From Rhodospirillaceae bacterium (GTDB lineage Bacteria > Pseudomonadota > Alphaproteobacteria > Dongiales > Dongiaceae), in NCBI GenBank assembly GCA_008012315.1, contig SSEL01000064.1, positions 1 through 47,753 of the forward strand: 47,753 nt of DNA. Reading direction: 5' to 3'. This document shows, in pieces, positions 16,020-24,386 of this stretch; the first letter of the stretch is position 1; each line of letters starts with the position of its first letter. Under the pieces are notes generated by a model. That model searched no databases and was not told the origin of the DNA. It worked only from the letters and a program-made list of their open reading frames with translations. The translations under genes and the position numbers were made by a program.

Positions 16020-18110
16020 ATGACCCTCTCCCGGCTTGCAAATCCCCAATCCATCGCCATTCTGGGGGCCTCCGACCGTCCATCGATCGGCCGGACCTTG
16101 TTTCACTCGCTGAGCCGGCTGGGTTTCCCTGGTCGAGTTTATCCGATCAATCCGAAATATGAAGAATTTATTGGAGTTAAATGTTACCCCGGCATAAAAG
16201 ATTTGCCGGAATCACCCGATGTCGTGGCGATCTGCGTCGGCGCCGACCGCATTCTCGAGCATCTGGAATCCTTGGCCGATAAAGGCGCCGGCGGCGCGGT
16301 GATTTATGGCGGCGGCTTCGCCGAACGCGGCGATGATGGAAAGAAAACCCAAGAGGCCATAGCCGATATCTGCCGCCAGGCGAACATCTCGCTCTGCGGC
16401 CCCAATTGCATGGGCATCTTCAACCCGCCCGCGCGCAGCACCACCTATATCTATGAGGTGCGCGACCCCAAGGGCCTGGCCGGCAATGTCGCGCTGGTCT
16501 CGCAAAGCGGCTCCATCGGCAACGGCCTGCTCGGCGATGTGCGCCGCTTCGGCTTCAGCCTGATCGCCTCGACCGGCAATGAAGCGGTGGTCGATACCGC
16601 CGCCCTGATCGAGTACCTGATCGACGATCCGGCGACCAAGGTGATCGCCACCTTCACCGAAACCGTGCGCGCACCCGAACGTTATGTCGCGGCCCTGGAC
16701 CGCGCCGCCGATTGCGGCAAGCCGGTCGTCGTGCTGAAGGTCGGGCAGAGCGAGCGCGCGCGCCAAGCGATCACCAGCCATACCGGCGGCCTTGCCGGTG
16801 AGTCCCGGGTCTTCGCCGAATTGCTGCGCGCCCATCGCGCCATCGAAGTCAATGACATGGATGAACTGACCGAGGTCTTGGCGGTGTGCCAGGGCAAGCG
16901 CCTGCCGCGCGGCCGGCGCTCATCGGTGATCACCGGTTCCGGCGGCCAGGCCGAGCTGATCCTCGATGTCGCCACCGCATCCGGCTGGGACCTGCCGCCC
17001 CTCTCCGCCGCCGACCGCGCCAAGGTTGAAAGCGTCCAGGGACCGATCACCGGCGATGGCAATCCGCTCGACAGCTGGGGCAATGGCGACTGGCGCACCA
17101 ATCTGCCGAATGCGCTCGCCGTGCTGAATGGCAGCCAGGATCACGACAGCATCGTCTATTGCGCCGATTGCAACGAGAAGCAGCCGATGATCGGCGAGGA
17201 TCGCCTGCTCGATGAAATGAAGCTGCTGGTCGAAGCGGCCGAAAACAGCGAGAAGCCGCATTACCTGATGAACACCCGTCCCGGTTTGATGAACCTGACC
17301 CAGGTCAATTACCTGGCCGAGCACGGCATCGTCCAGATTGGCGGTGCGCGCCAGGGCCTCGGCGCCATCGACCGGGTGGCGCGTCATTTGGCCCCGCTGC
17401 CGTCCTTGCGGCAGGTCAAGCATCCCGCTTCACCCCAGCTCAAGAGCGGCACGCGCCGGGTGATTGGCGAATATGATGCGAAGAAGCTGCTGCAGCCCTA
17501 TGGCGTGCCGGTATCGCGCGAGCATCTCGTCGCGTCGCTGGATGACGGCCGCAAAGCGGCGCGGGAGATCGGCTTCCCCCTAGTGCTGAAAGTCGTCTCC
17601 GACGACATCCCGCATAAATCCGAACATGGCCTGGTGATCGTCGGCCTGCGCAACGAGGCCGAATTCGATGCCGCCTGGCGTCTGCTGGAAGAACGGCTCG
17701 ACCGGCTCGGCAATGCCAAGATCGACGGCTATCTGGTGCAGGAATTCGTCGCGGACGGGATCGAGGTCTTCGGCGGCGTGTCGCGCGATCCCGATTTCGG
17801 CCTGTCGCTGGCTTTCGGCATGGGCGGCATCGGCATCGAGGTGATGAAGGATTTTGCACTCCGCTTGCTGCCGCTGCGCAATGGCGATATTGAAGTCCTG
17901 ATCGGCGAGACCAATGGATCGGCCCTGCTGCGCCCCTATCGCGGCCGCCCGGGCGCGGATCTGCGCAGCCTGGTGGATTGCCTCTATGGCCTCGCGGATT
18001 TCGCCCAGGCCAATGCCGCGCGGATTGCGGAAATCGACCTCAATCCGATCAAGGTCCGCGAGGATGGCAAAGGTTGCATCATTGTAGATGCCTTGATCGT
18101 CTTGCGATGA
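16020..18110 (+). CDS. Acyl-CoA synthetase (NDP-forming), acetate--CoA ligase family
   Basis: A 696-residue enzyme that makes an acyl-CoA from acid, CoA and ATP with ADP release through a phosphohistidine. Domains in order: CoA-binding Rossmann domain (1-130; SIAILGASDRPSIG, YPINPKYEEFIG), succinyl-CoA-ligase-like domains (140-460; LVSQSGSIGNGLLGD, and the phosphorylated His in TSHTGGLAGESR), and a C-terminal ATP-grasp domain (470-696; FPLVLKVVSDDIPHKSEHGL, EIDLNPIKV). The fused order matches single-chain bacterial versions such as Pat/AcsA-type ligases, here without acetyltransferase domain. It is followed 43 bp later by a dioxygenase gene. The acid substrate is unknown. Confidence 0.9.
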   Translation: MTLSRLANPQSIAILGASDRPSIGRTLFHSLSRLGFPGRVYPINPKYEEFIGVKCYPGIKDLPESPDVVAICVGADRILEHLESLADKGAGGAVIYGGGFAERGDDGKKTQEAIADICRQANISLCGPNCMGIFNPPARSTTYIYEVRDPKGLAGNVALVSQSGSIGNGLLGDVRRFGFSLIASTGNEAVVDTAALIEYLIDDPATKVIATFTETVRAPERYVAALDRAADCGKPVVVLKVGQSERARQAITSHTGGLAGESRVFAELLRAHRAIEVNDMDELTEVLAVCQGKRLPRGRRSSVITGSGGQAELILDVATASGWDLPPLSAADRAKVESVQGPITGDGNPLDSWGNGDWRTNLPNALAVLNGSQDHDSIVYCADCNEKQPMIGEDRLLDEMKLLVEAAENSEKPHYLMNTRPGLMNLTQVNYLAEHGIVQIGGARQGLGAIDRVARHLAPLPSLRQVKHPASPQLKSGTRRVIGEYDAKKLLQPYGVPVSREHLVASLDDGRKAAREIGFPLVLKVVSDDIPHKSEHGLVIVGLRNEAEFDAAWRLLEERLDRLGNAKIDGYLVQEFVADGIEVFGGVSRDPDFGLSLAFGMGGIGIEVMKDFALRLLPLRNGDIEVLIGETNGSALLRPYRGRPGADLRSLVDCLYGLADFAQANAARIAEIDLNPIKVREDGKGCIIVDALIVLR

Positions 18111-18153
18111 CTGACGTTTGATTTAACGAGAGCGACGAGCTGCGAGAACTGAG

Positions 18154-18963
18154 ATGGAAATTCAACCAATGACCGGCGCCCTGGGCGCGGAAATTCATGG
18201 CGTGGATCTGTCGGCCAAGCTGGGCGAGAATGTCGTCGCCTCGATCCGCGCCGCGCTTTGGGAACACCAGCTCCTGGTCTTCCGGAACCAGAAGCTGAGC
18301 ATCGAACAGCACAAGGCCTTCGCCCAATATTTCGGCCCTCTCCATGTGCATCCCTATATCGCCGCCCGGCCGATCGACGATGCGCATCCGGAAGTGCTCC
18401 GCGTCGTCAAGGAGAAGGACGACCGCAAGGTGTTCGGCGAGAAATGGCATTCCGATGTCACCTTCCTTGAAAAGCCGGTCCTCGGCTCTGCCCTCTATGC
18501 CATCGATACCCCGCCGAAGGGCGGCGACACGCTCTTCGCCAATATGTATCTCGCCTATGAAGCTTTGTCAGACACGCTGAAGGGCCTCCTGGAACAGCTC
18601 ACCGGCGTGCACGAAACGGCGGTGCCGGAAATCGATCCGGTGACGAAGCTGACCATTCAGCCGATGCGCCTGGAGAACAAGCGCGGCGAACATCCGGTCA
18701 TCAAGGTGCACCCGGAAACCGGCAAGAAGCTGCTTTACGTCAACACCACCTACACCACCCATTTCAAGGGCATGACGGTGGAGGAAAGCAAGCCGCTGCT
18801 CGACTATCTCTGCCAGCACGCGGTCAAGGGCGAATTCCTCACCCGCGTCCGCTGGGCCCCCGGCACCCTCACCTTCTGGGACAACCGCAGCACCCAGCAC
18901 TTGCCCATCAACGACTATCACGGCCACCGCCGCGAAATGCACCGCATCACCATCGAGACGTGA
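18154..18963 (+). CDS. TauD/TfdA family Fe(II)/2-oxoglutarate dioxygenase
   Basis: A 269-residue dioxygenase that hydroxylates its substrate with O2 and 2-oxoglutarate. The iron ligands are visible as HSD in KWHSDVTFLEKP and the distal His in YHGHRREMHRITI; the 2-oxoglutarate-binding Arg is in the same C-terminal block (RREMHR). N-terminal LGAEIHGVDLSAKLGEN is the standard start of the family. Members cleave taurine, sulfonates, 2,4-D, hypophosphite or betaine-like acids; nothing in the sequence decides. Position directly downstream of the CoA ligase suggests one catabolic unit in which the dioxygenase product is activated to a CoA ester. Confidence 0.9.
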   Translation: MEIQPMTGALGAEIHGVDLSAKLGENVVASIRAALWEHQLLVFRNQKLSIEQHKAFAQYFGPLHVHPYIAARPIDDAHPEVLRVVKEKDDRKVFGEKWHSDVTFLEKPVLGSALYAIDTPPKGGDTLFANMYLAYEALSDTLKGLLEQLTGVHETAVPEIDPVTKLTIQPMRLENKRGEHPVIKVHPETGKKLLYVNTTYTTHFKGMTVEESKPLLDYLCQHAVKGEFLTRVRWAPGTLTFWDNRSTQHLPINDYHGHRREMHRITIET

Positions 18964-19008
18964 TCGGCGCGCGCATCGCAGGTCTATCTTCCCTCTAGCA
19001 ACGAATAT

Positions 19009-19047
19009 CTCCCTCTCCCCTCGCGGGAGAGGGTTGGGGTGAGGGGG
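19009..19047. repeat. Repeat B copy
   Basis: CTCCCTCTCCCCTCGCGGGA then GAGGGTTGGGGTGAGGGGG: a CTCTCCCC/GGGAGAG hairpin followed by GGGTGAGGGG. It is related to both arms at 34191-34228 and 34281-34318. It stands in the spacer after the dioxygenase gene. Confidence 0.7.
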
Positions 19048-19152
19048 TGGTTGAAGTCGAAAACTGCTGTCCAAAGTTTCGCCAACATCGCGAAAGCCAA
19101 GCGCCGCAGATACTTCAATCACCTGCGCGAAAACGAAGCCGGACAGACGTAG

Positions 19153-19635
19153 TCAGTTCTCTTTATCGAGATCGGGTTCGCGATCCGGCCTAAGGCTTCG
19201 CCAGAAAACCAGCGCGGCAATGGGGCCAGCAATCGACATCGCCACGACGATCCCTTCCATGAGTGCATCGGGAGGGTATCGGCCGAGGCAGCAGATATCG
19301 CGATTGCCAAGATATGCCGCCAAGCCCAGACATGCCGGGATTGCGGTAATCGACACATAAGCCCCGACCGAAACCCAGCCAAGACGACGTAGCCCCAGAT
19401 GCATCGGAACCCCGATCAGCAAAACGCCGATGCCCGCAATCGGAAACCCAATGATCATGGTCATCAGCGCCATGAATGTAGCACCAGGCAAGGTCCACCA
19501 ATTAAGCCGATCGAAAACAAGGCTCGCCATCACGATCATCGCCGCACCGGTCGCCGCAATTGTCGCCCGGGCACAAGCCTTTTTCAGGGATCGGTCGATC
19601 AAGACATCCCGCTTCCATATTTGTTGCTGCGGCAA
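19153..19635 (-). CDS. Small membrane protein of unknown function
   Basis: Up to 160 residues with four hydrophobic segments, at about 26-41, 48-76, 89-108 and 127-147, and a charged tail (SLRPDREPDLDKEN). I recognise no family. The start is unsure: the longest frame begins with TTG at 19635 and lacks a clear ribosome-binding site; shorter starts inside the first 35 residues are possible. GC content is slightly lower than in the surroundings and the flanks contain repeats, so this small region could be a recent arrival. Nearby genes give no functional hint. Confidence 0.55.
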   Translation of the reverse strand: MPQQQIWKRDVLIDRSLKKACARATIAATGAAMIVMASLVFDRLNWWTLPGATFMALMTMIIGFPIAGIGVLLIGVPMHLGLRRLGWVSVGAYVSITAIPACLGLAAYLGNRDICCLGRYPPDALMEGIVVAMSIAGPIAALVFWRSLRPDREPDLDKEN

Positions 19636-19745
19636 TAACTAGAAAATCCTGGAAAGCTCGACAATCATTGCCCCGCCAGCCCAAACCAATGCAGCACGGC
19701 CGAGATTGATTAACTTGAGCCGCTTACTTATCCTATTCCAAATTA

Positions 19746-19937
19746 CTATTTGTCGCAATCCGTGCACCATAGCCATTCGCCCAAAATCTGGGCCTCGTCG
19801 CGGCTACCTGTAAATGGCGACCCACCGAACGCTGTAGAAGGCAGTCCGTACTCTTCAAAGACTTTCTTGTGGTAGTCATAGGTCTGACCGGGACTAAGCA
19901 AGCCTATGACGCCACTGTCATCTTTATCAACTGCCTC
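19746..19937 (-). pseudogene. Possible gene remnant joined to repeat A
   Basis: About 63 codons end at TAG/TAA-type stop 19746 and read as a normal hydrophilic protein tail (LLSPGQTYDYHKKVFEEYGL, LGEWLWCTDCDK). Upstream the same frame runs straight into repeat A at 19940 and stays open through the second copy, giving repeat-derived text (LGLDPRVHG, MDPRIKSEGD) rather than protein. No start codon with a ribosome-binding site is seen between the repeat and the tail. It could be the 3' end of a gene cut by repeat insertion, or a chance frame. I recognise no family. Confidence 0.35.
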
Positions 19938-19939
19938 AA

Positions 19940-19973
19940 TGTCACCCTCGGACTTGATCCGAGGGTCCATCGG
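19940..19973. repeat. Repeat A copy (forward orientation)
   Basis: TGTCACCCTCGGACTTGATC then CGAGGGTCCATCGG followed by AGAGACTGATGA. Inverted pair with 20044-20075. Confidence 0.8.
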
Positions 19974-20043
19974 AGAGACTGATGAAAGAAACGGCGTTTG
20001 GCACCAGCTCATCATCCTCATCCGACATGCTGCGCGACCTCTA

Positions 20044-20075
20044 CCGTGGACCCTCGGATCAAGTCCAAGGGTGAC
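20044..20075. repeat. Repeat A copy (reverse orientation)
   Basis: CCGTGGACCCTCGGATCAAG then TCCAAGGGTGAC; one base in the right arm has changed (CCAAGGG). Located just before the 3' end of the AraC-type gene. Confidence 0.75.
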
Positions 20076-20152
20076 AGCGAGAATGGCTTCAACGCACTGC
20101 GATGACCGGTGGCATCGCCTCACTAGAGCATCGATATCCATGCCCGCACCCC

Positions 20153-21133
20153 CTACTGCACCGTCACATAACGTGACGACTGCTCCATCGGTATCTCGAC
20201 CAGCAGATTTTTCATGAAGCGGGTTTCTTCCTGCGGCGTGCGGCCGAAGAAGCGTTTGAATTCGCGGCTGAACTGCGAGGGGCTTTCATAGCCGACGCGG
20301 TCGGAGGCGACGGCGGCGGTGACGCCGTCCTGCACCATCAGCAGCCGCGCTTTATGCAGCCGTGTGGTCTTGAGGTACTGGATCGGGGAAGTCTGCGTCA
20401 CCGATTTGAAATTCGCATGGAAGGCGGGCACGCTCATGCCCGCTTCATCCGCCAGCTTTGCCACATCGAGCGCGCCGTTATAGTCGGCATGAATCCGGCG
20501 CAGCGCCTTGGCGATCTTGCCGAACTGGCTTTGATGGGTGAGCGCGGCGCGGATCGCCCCGCCCTGCTCGCTCGCCAGCACGCGGAAATAGATCTCGCGC
20601 AGGATCGAGGGCGCCAGCAGCTTGGCGTCCAGCGGCGAGGTGCAGGCATCGAGCAGGCGCACCACCGCATCGCCCAGCTTCGCATCGAGCGGTGTCGCGC
20701 AGATCCCCTTCGGCATCTGCTGCGCGTAGCTGCCGGCCTCATCCAGCGCCAGCAGCAATTCGGCGGCCACTTTCAGGTCGATCCGCATGGAGATGCCGAG
20801 CAAGGGCTCCTCGGGGCTGGCCTCGGTCTCCGCCTCAAAAGGCAGCGGCACGGCCAGCACCAGGAACTGCTGCGCGTCATAGGGAAAGACCTCGTCGCCG
20901 AGATAGCCGCGCTTGCGGCCCTGGGCGATCACCACGATGCAGGGTTCGTAGAGCACCGGCATGCGCGGCAAGGAGCGCGTGGCGCGCATGAATTTCACCC
21001 CGTCGATCGGCGCCAGGGTATGGCCTTCCTGCGGCGCCAATTTATCGAGCAGAGCCACCATGCGGGCCTGCACAGGTGAAACCTGCGATGAAACTTGCCG
21101 CTCGGGCTGGATTTTCGGCTGGGATGCGACCAT
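20153..21133 (-). CDS. AraC family transcriptional regulator (AraC_N type, YqhC-like)
   Basis: A 326-residue regulator. The N-terminal AraC_N domain (about 30-190) carries MPVLYEPCIVVIAQGRKRGY, the pattern of the YqhC-like group that senses small electrophiles or unknown ligands. The C-terminal 100 residues hold two helix-turn-helix units: ALDVAKLADEAGMSVPAFHA and GVTAAVASDRVGYESPSQFS with REFKRFFGRTP. It is divergent from an Atu4866-domain protein; the 231-bp region between them has an AT-rich palindrome (21187-21210), so this gene probably regulates that neighbour and itself. Confidence 0.9.
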   Translation of the reverse strand: MVASQPKIQPERQVSSQVSPVQARMVALLDKLAPQEGHTLAPIDGVKFMRATRSLPRMPVLYEPCIVVIAQGRKRGYLGDEVFPYDAQQFLVLAVPLPFEAETEASPEEPLLGISMRIDLKVAAELLLALDEAGSYAQQMPKGICATPLDAKLGDAVVRLLDACTSPLDAKLLAPSILREIYFRVLASEQGGAIRAALTHQSQFGKIAKALRRIHADYNGALDVAKLADEAGMSVPAFHANFKSVTQTSPIQYLKTTRLHKARLLMVQDGVTAAVASDRVGYESPSQFSREFKRFFGRTPQEETRFMKNLLVEIPMEQSSRYVTVQ

Positions 21134-21186
21134 CTCTTCCTCGGTTCAGCTCGCTTTGTATATATAGGCTATCGTTTTGCCATTTC

Positions 21187-21210
21187 TGTCATCATTAAAT
21201 TGGGATGACA
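21187..21210. promoter_or_regulatory. Inverted repeat in the AraC/Atu4866-protein divergent region
   Basis: TGTCATC-N10-GATGACA is a perfect 7-bp inverted repeat, about 55 bp before the AraC-type start codon and 155 bp before the divergent gene, in AT-rich DNA. The spacing places the arms about 17 bp apart, suitable for a dimeric regulator. Confidence 0.5.
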
Positions 21211-21364
21211 ATAGGATTAGGCAATACTCTCATAGATACAGGTATTCGCGGAATCGGCTTTACCCGTTAAGTTCCCCCCACATCAGTGACGCAGACCGCC
21301 ATCCCCTTCTCCATCCCCGGTTCGACCGGGCCCGCGAGAAGGCCAATCAGGAAGGAGGTTCAGC

Positions 21365-21958
21365 ATGTCCGTCAGCGCCATACCATCCATCCGTGCCAAA
21401 GCCGCCCGTCAGGAGCAGTTGGCGCGGTCATTCGTCTCGCGGAACACCGCGGCACCGTCCGGCCCCACCTTGTCGCGGGTCCGCCGGGCCGGTCGCGGCT
21501 TTCGCAACATCGCCATCCTGGCGGCGGTCTTCGCGATCGCTGCCGCCCAACAGATTGCCCAGCCGTTTCGAGCCGTTTCGAAGGAGGATCATCCGATGAT
21601 ACAGCAAGCCCGATCCGCACCGACCAATAACCCGGGGGCCCTCGACAGCGGGCAGCACGATAGGTCGCAACAGGATACGTCGATGCGTGCCGCCAAGACG
21701 GCGGATGCCACCGCCGATGCGGCCGCGACCGTCATCGGGCCTTGGCTCTCGCCCGACGGCTATATCCGCCTCGATCTCCTGCCCGACGGCCGGTACGAGG
21801 AAGCCTGGGGCAAGCGCGACAATGCCTATGCCGGCCGCTATGCCGTGCTCAATGCCTCGCTGCTGCATTTCAGCGACGAATCCGGTTTCGACGTGCACGG
21901 CACCATCGAAGACGGTGTTCTGCGCATCGACGCCTATGAATTCCGCCGCGGACAATAA
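21365..21958 (+). CDS. Atu4866-domain protein with N-terminal membrane anchor
   Basis: A 197-residue protein. A basic N-terminus leads to a hydrophobic helix at about 48-62 (IAILAAVFAIAAAQQ), then a low-complexity linker of about 55 residues, and a C-terminal domain of 80 residues (GPWLSPDGYIRLDLLPDGRY, then EEAWG, YAGRYAVLNASLLHFSDESG, GVLRIDAYEF) that fits the small beta-barrel Atu4866 family. That family has no known reaction that I can name. AGGAAGGAGG before ATG 21365 is a very strong ribosome-binding site. The protein is divergent from the AraC regulator. Usual family members are the short domain alone, so the anchor and linker are an addition. Confidence 0.75.
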   Translation: MSVSAIPSIRAKAARQEQLARSFVSRNTAAPSGPTLSRVRRAGRGFRNIAILAAVFAIAAAQQIAQPFRAVSKEDHPMIQQARSAPTNNPGALDSGQHDRSQQDTSMRAAKTADATADAAATVIGPWLSPDGYIRLDLLPDGRYEEAWGKRDNAYAGRYAVLNASLLHFSDESGFDVHGTIEDGVLRIDAYEFRRGQ

Positions 21959-22052
21959 ACGCCGGGGACAGTAAGGCCGGGGCGCCTGTTCGCCGGAACT
22001 TCCACGCACGGCGCCGGTTATTGCGGTCCATAGCCGCAACGCCAGCCAGCCC

Positions 22053-22835
22053 GTGAAAATAGCCACTTTCAACATCAACAATGTCAACCGCCGCCTCGCC
22101 AATCTCCTGGCCTGGCTCGACGATGCCAAGCCCGACATCGTCTGCCTGCAGGAACTGAAGGCCGCTCAAGCTGACTTTCCCGAGCGGCAGATCGGCGAGG
22201 CGGGTTACCACGCCGTCTGGCGCGGCCAGAAGACCTGGAACGGTGTCGCGATTCTCTCGCGCCGTGGCGCACCGGTCGTCACCCGCACCGATCTGCCGGG
22301 CGATCCGGCCGACGATCAGGCACGGTATATAGAGGCGGCGGTGAATGGTCTGCTCATCGCCTGCCTCTATCTGCCGAACGGCAATCCTCAGCCCGGCCCC
22401 AAATTCGATTACAAGCTCAAATGGTTCAACCGCCTGATCCGCCATGCGCGCAAGCTCTACGATGCCGATGCGCCGGTCGTGCTCTGCGGCGATTACAATG
22501 TCGTGCCGACGCCGGCGGATATCTATCCCACACGCTCCTGGGACGATGATGCCCTGGTGCAGCCGGAAAGCCGCCGCGCCTTCACCCGCCTCCTCGCCCA
22601 GGGCTGGACGGATGCCATCCGACAGCTTCATCCGCATAAGCGCATCTATACCTTCTGGGATTACAAGCGCCGCAGATGGGAACGCGATGCCGGCCTGCGC
22701 ATCGACCATCTGCTGCTCAATCCCGCCGCAGCGCTGCTGCTGCAGAAAGCCGGCGTCGATCGCGATATACGCGGCGCGGAGGGCGCCAGCGATCACGCGC
22801 CCGTGTGGATCAAGCTGAAGAAGCCGGCCCAATGA
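22053..22835 (+). CDS. xthA: Exodeoxyribonuclease III
   Basis: A 260-residue AP endonuclease/3'-5' exonuclease of base-excision repair. Family motifs appear in order: KIATFNINNVNRRL, KPDIVCLQELKA (metal Glu), WNGVAILSRR, CLYLPNGNPQPGPKFDYKLK, VLCGDYNVVPTPAD (Asp/Asn), LRIDHLLLNP and the catalytic SDHAPV at the end. Length is normal. The start is GTG at 22053, which begins exactly at the conserved sequence; no upstream ATG fits. A membrane protein gene follows one base after its stop, so the two are likely co-transcribed. Confidence 0.93.
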   Translation: MKIATFNINNVNRRLANLLAWLDDAKPDIVCLQELKAAQADFPERQIGEAGYHAVWRGQKTWNGVAILSRRGAPVVTRTDLPGDPADDQARYIEAAVNGLLIACLYLPNGNPQPGPKFDYKLKWFNRLIRHARKLYDADAPVVLCGDYNVVPTPADIYPTRSWDDDALVQPESRRAFTRLLAQGWTDAIRQLHPHKRIYTFWDYKRRRWERDAGLRIDHLLLNPAAALLLQKAGVDRDIRGAEGASDHAPVWIKLKKPAQ

Positions 22836-22836
22836 C

Positions 22837-23688
22837 ATGAAAGGTAAAAGCGAGACAGGACCGGCTTTTCTGGATACACTCGCAGCAAGCCTTGTCACAT
22901 CACGAAGAGGAAGCGGGGATGTGAATGCGCTCGGGACTACCTTCCTTGTTTTTCTGTTCGTCGCTGCGGGCGCCATCATCGGTCTCGCATTGCGGCGAAA
23001 TTTGCCCGGCCATCACATCGATGACAATGCGAAGGGCATCGTGAACATGGTGATGGGTTTGGTCGCCACCATGTCGGCCCTCGTTCTCGGCCTGTTGATC
23101 GTTTCGGCCAAGAGCAATTTCGATACACAGAGCGGCTATGTCGCCCAGCTTGCGGCCCAGGCGATTGAGATCGACCGCATTCTGGCGCATTACGGACCAG
23201 AGACTGCCGAAACCCGCGATCTCTTTCGTGAAACCGTTGTTCTCGGCGTCCAGCGCATCTGGCCCAATGACAGGATGATGCCGGGCAATCTGGAACCGCC
23301 GCAGCAACGCGGACAGTTGGAAGCCTTCTATGAGCACCTGGAGAGGCTCGACCCGAAAACCAGCGGGCAGCGCATCGGGCAGAGCAATGCCATGCAGCTC
23401 AGCACCGATCTGCTGCGCATCCGCACCCTGATGTATGAAAAGCTGCGTAACAGCCTCGCCTTCCCCTTCCTCGTCGTCCTGGTCTTCTGGCTGATCCTGC
23501 TCTTTGCCGGTTTCGGCCTGCAGACCCAGGCCAATCCCACGGTTCTCACAGCCTTGCTTCTCGGCGCCTTGTCGACGGCCGGCGCCGTCTTCCTCATCCT
23601 CGAACTCGACCAGCCCTATGACGGCCTGATCCGCGTCTCCAGCGAGCCCCTGCAACGCGCTATCGCCGCGCTCGACCAGCCGCTTTAG
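22837..23688 (+). CDS. DUF4239-like (bestrophin-like) membrane protein
   Basis: Up to 283 residues with two hydrophobic helices near the N-terminus (LGTTFLVFLFVAAGAIIGLA, and VMGLVATMSALVLGLLIVSA), a central soluble helical part of about 110 residues rich in charged residues, and two C-terminal helices (FPFLVVLVFWLILLFAGFGL, then a second one ending FLILELDQPYDG). This 2+2 layout and the GLVATMSALVLGLLIVSAKS segment match DUF4239 proteins, sometimes described as bestrophin-like. Function unknown. ATG 22837 is coupled to the xthA stop, but GTG 22921 has GAGGA about nine bases before it and would put the first helix at the N-terminus as in relatives; either may be real. Confidence 0.75.
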   Translation: MKGKSETGPAFLDTLAASLVTSRRGSGDVNALGTTFLVFLFVAAGAIIGLALRRNLPGHHIDDNAKGIVNMVMGLVATMSALVLGLLIVSAKSNFDTQSGYVAQLAAQAIEIDRILAHYGPETAETRDLFRETVVLGVQRIWPNDRMMPGNLEPPQQRGQLEAFYEHLERLDPKTSGQRIGQSNAMQLSTDLLRIRTLMYEKLRNSLAFPFLVVLVFWLILLFAGFGLQTQANPTVLTALLLGALSTAGAVFLILELDQPYDGLIRVSSEPLQRAIAALDQPL

Positions 23689-23726
23689 GCCTCCGATCGC
23701 TCTATTTCATTCGCGCCGGTTTCCAC

Positions 23727-23864
23727 CTAGAGCCGGATCGTTTTAGACGGAATCGCTTTGCGATTTTGTCTAAAACGTGAATCCGTCTCTCCTTAATAAG
23801 ATAGAGGGCGATTCACGTCTTTGATGGAAGCACGATGCTTCCATCAAAGACGATCGCGCTCTAG
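23727..23864. repeat. Element C: 138-bp multi-hairpin repeat
   Basis: The ends pair (CTAGAGC 23727-23733 with GCTCTAG 23858-23864, continued by GATCG/CGATC). Inside are three successive hairpins: GTTTTAGAC/GTCTAAAAC (23740-23748, 23768-23776), ACGTGAATC/GATTCACGT (23775-23783, 23810-23818) and a perfect 16-bp stem 23817-23832 with 23836-23851 and loop CGA. No coding potential. It lies between a DUF4239-like gene and a MarR gene; a diverged partial copy is at 10782-10836. Confidence 0.75.
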
Positions 23865-23894
23865 AGTCGGGCGGATCGGCATTAAACAAGGAAA

Positions 23895-24359
23895 ATGGGG
23901 CCGGGCATCATGAGCGGCAGCGCGACGACCTCCGAAGATCGGGAAACGCTGGACAAGTCGGATTACGAGACCCTCGCCGCCTTTCGCCATCAATTGCGCC
24001 ACTTTCTCGCCTTCAGCCAAGCGGCGGCGCGCAGCGTGGGCCTGACGCCGCGCCAGCACCAGGCCCTGCTTTGCATCATCGGCAATCCGGGGCGGGAAAC
24101 CGCGACCATCAGCGAGCTGGCCAACTACTTGCTGATCCAGCATCACAGCGCGGTCGAGCTGGTCGATCGCCTGGTCGCACTCGGCCTGGTGAACCGGGAG
24201 CAGGACAAGACCGACAAGCGGAAGGTCCTGATCTCCCTCACCCCCGCCGCGCGGGAGCGCCTGAAACATATGTCGGTGGCCCATATCGCCGAGCTGCGGC
24301 GCATCGGCCCGCAACTGGCCCGCCTGCTCGCCAGTTTCGGCGACGCCGCCGGCGGATAA
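23895..24359 (+). CDS. MarR family transcriptional regulator
   Basis: A 154-residue (or 149 from ATG 23910) winged-helix regulator. The N-terminal dimerisation helix contains LAAFRHQLRHFLAFSQAAAR, the recognition region is TISELANYLLIQHHSAVELV with DRLVALGLVNREQDKTDKRK forming the wing, and the end is a helical LTPAARERLKHMSVAH segment. The D-R-K wing motif is typical for the family. The first ATG is only three bases behind AAGGA, so the second may be used. No obvious target is next to it: upstream is element C, downstream a convergent folate gene. Ligand unknown. Confidence 0.87.
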   Translation: MGPGIMSGSATTSEDRETLDKSDYETLAAFRHQLRHFLAFSQAAARSVGLTPRQHQALLCIIGNPGRETATISELANYLLIQHHSAVELVDRLVALGLVNREQDKTDKRKVLISLTPAARERLKHMSVAHIAELRRIGPQLARLLASFGDAAGG

Positions 24360-24386
24360 AGGCTAGCCTGCCGGTATACTTCCCAG

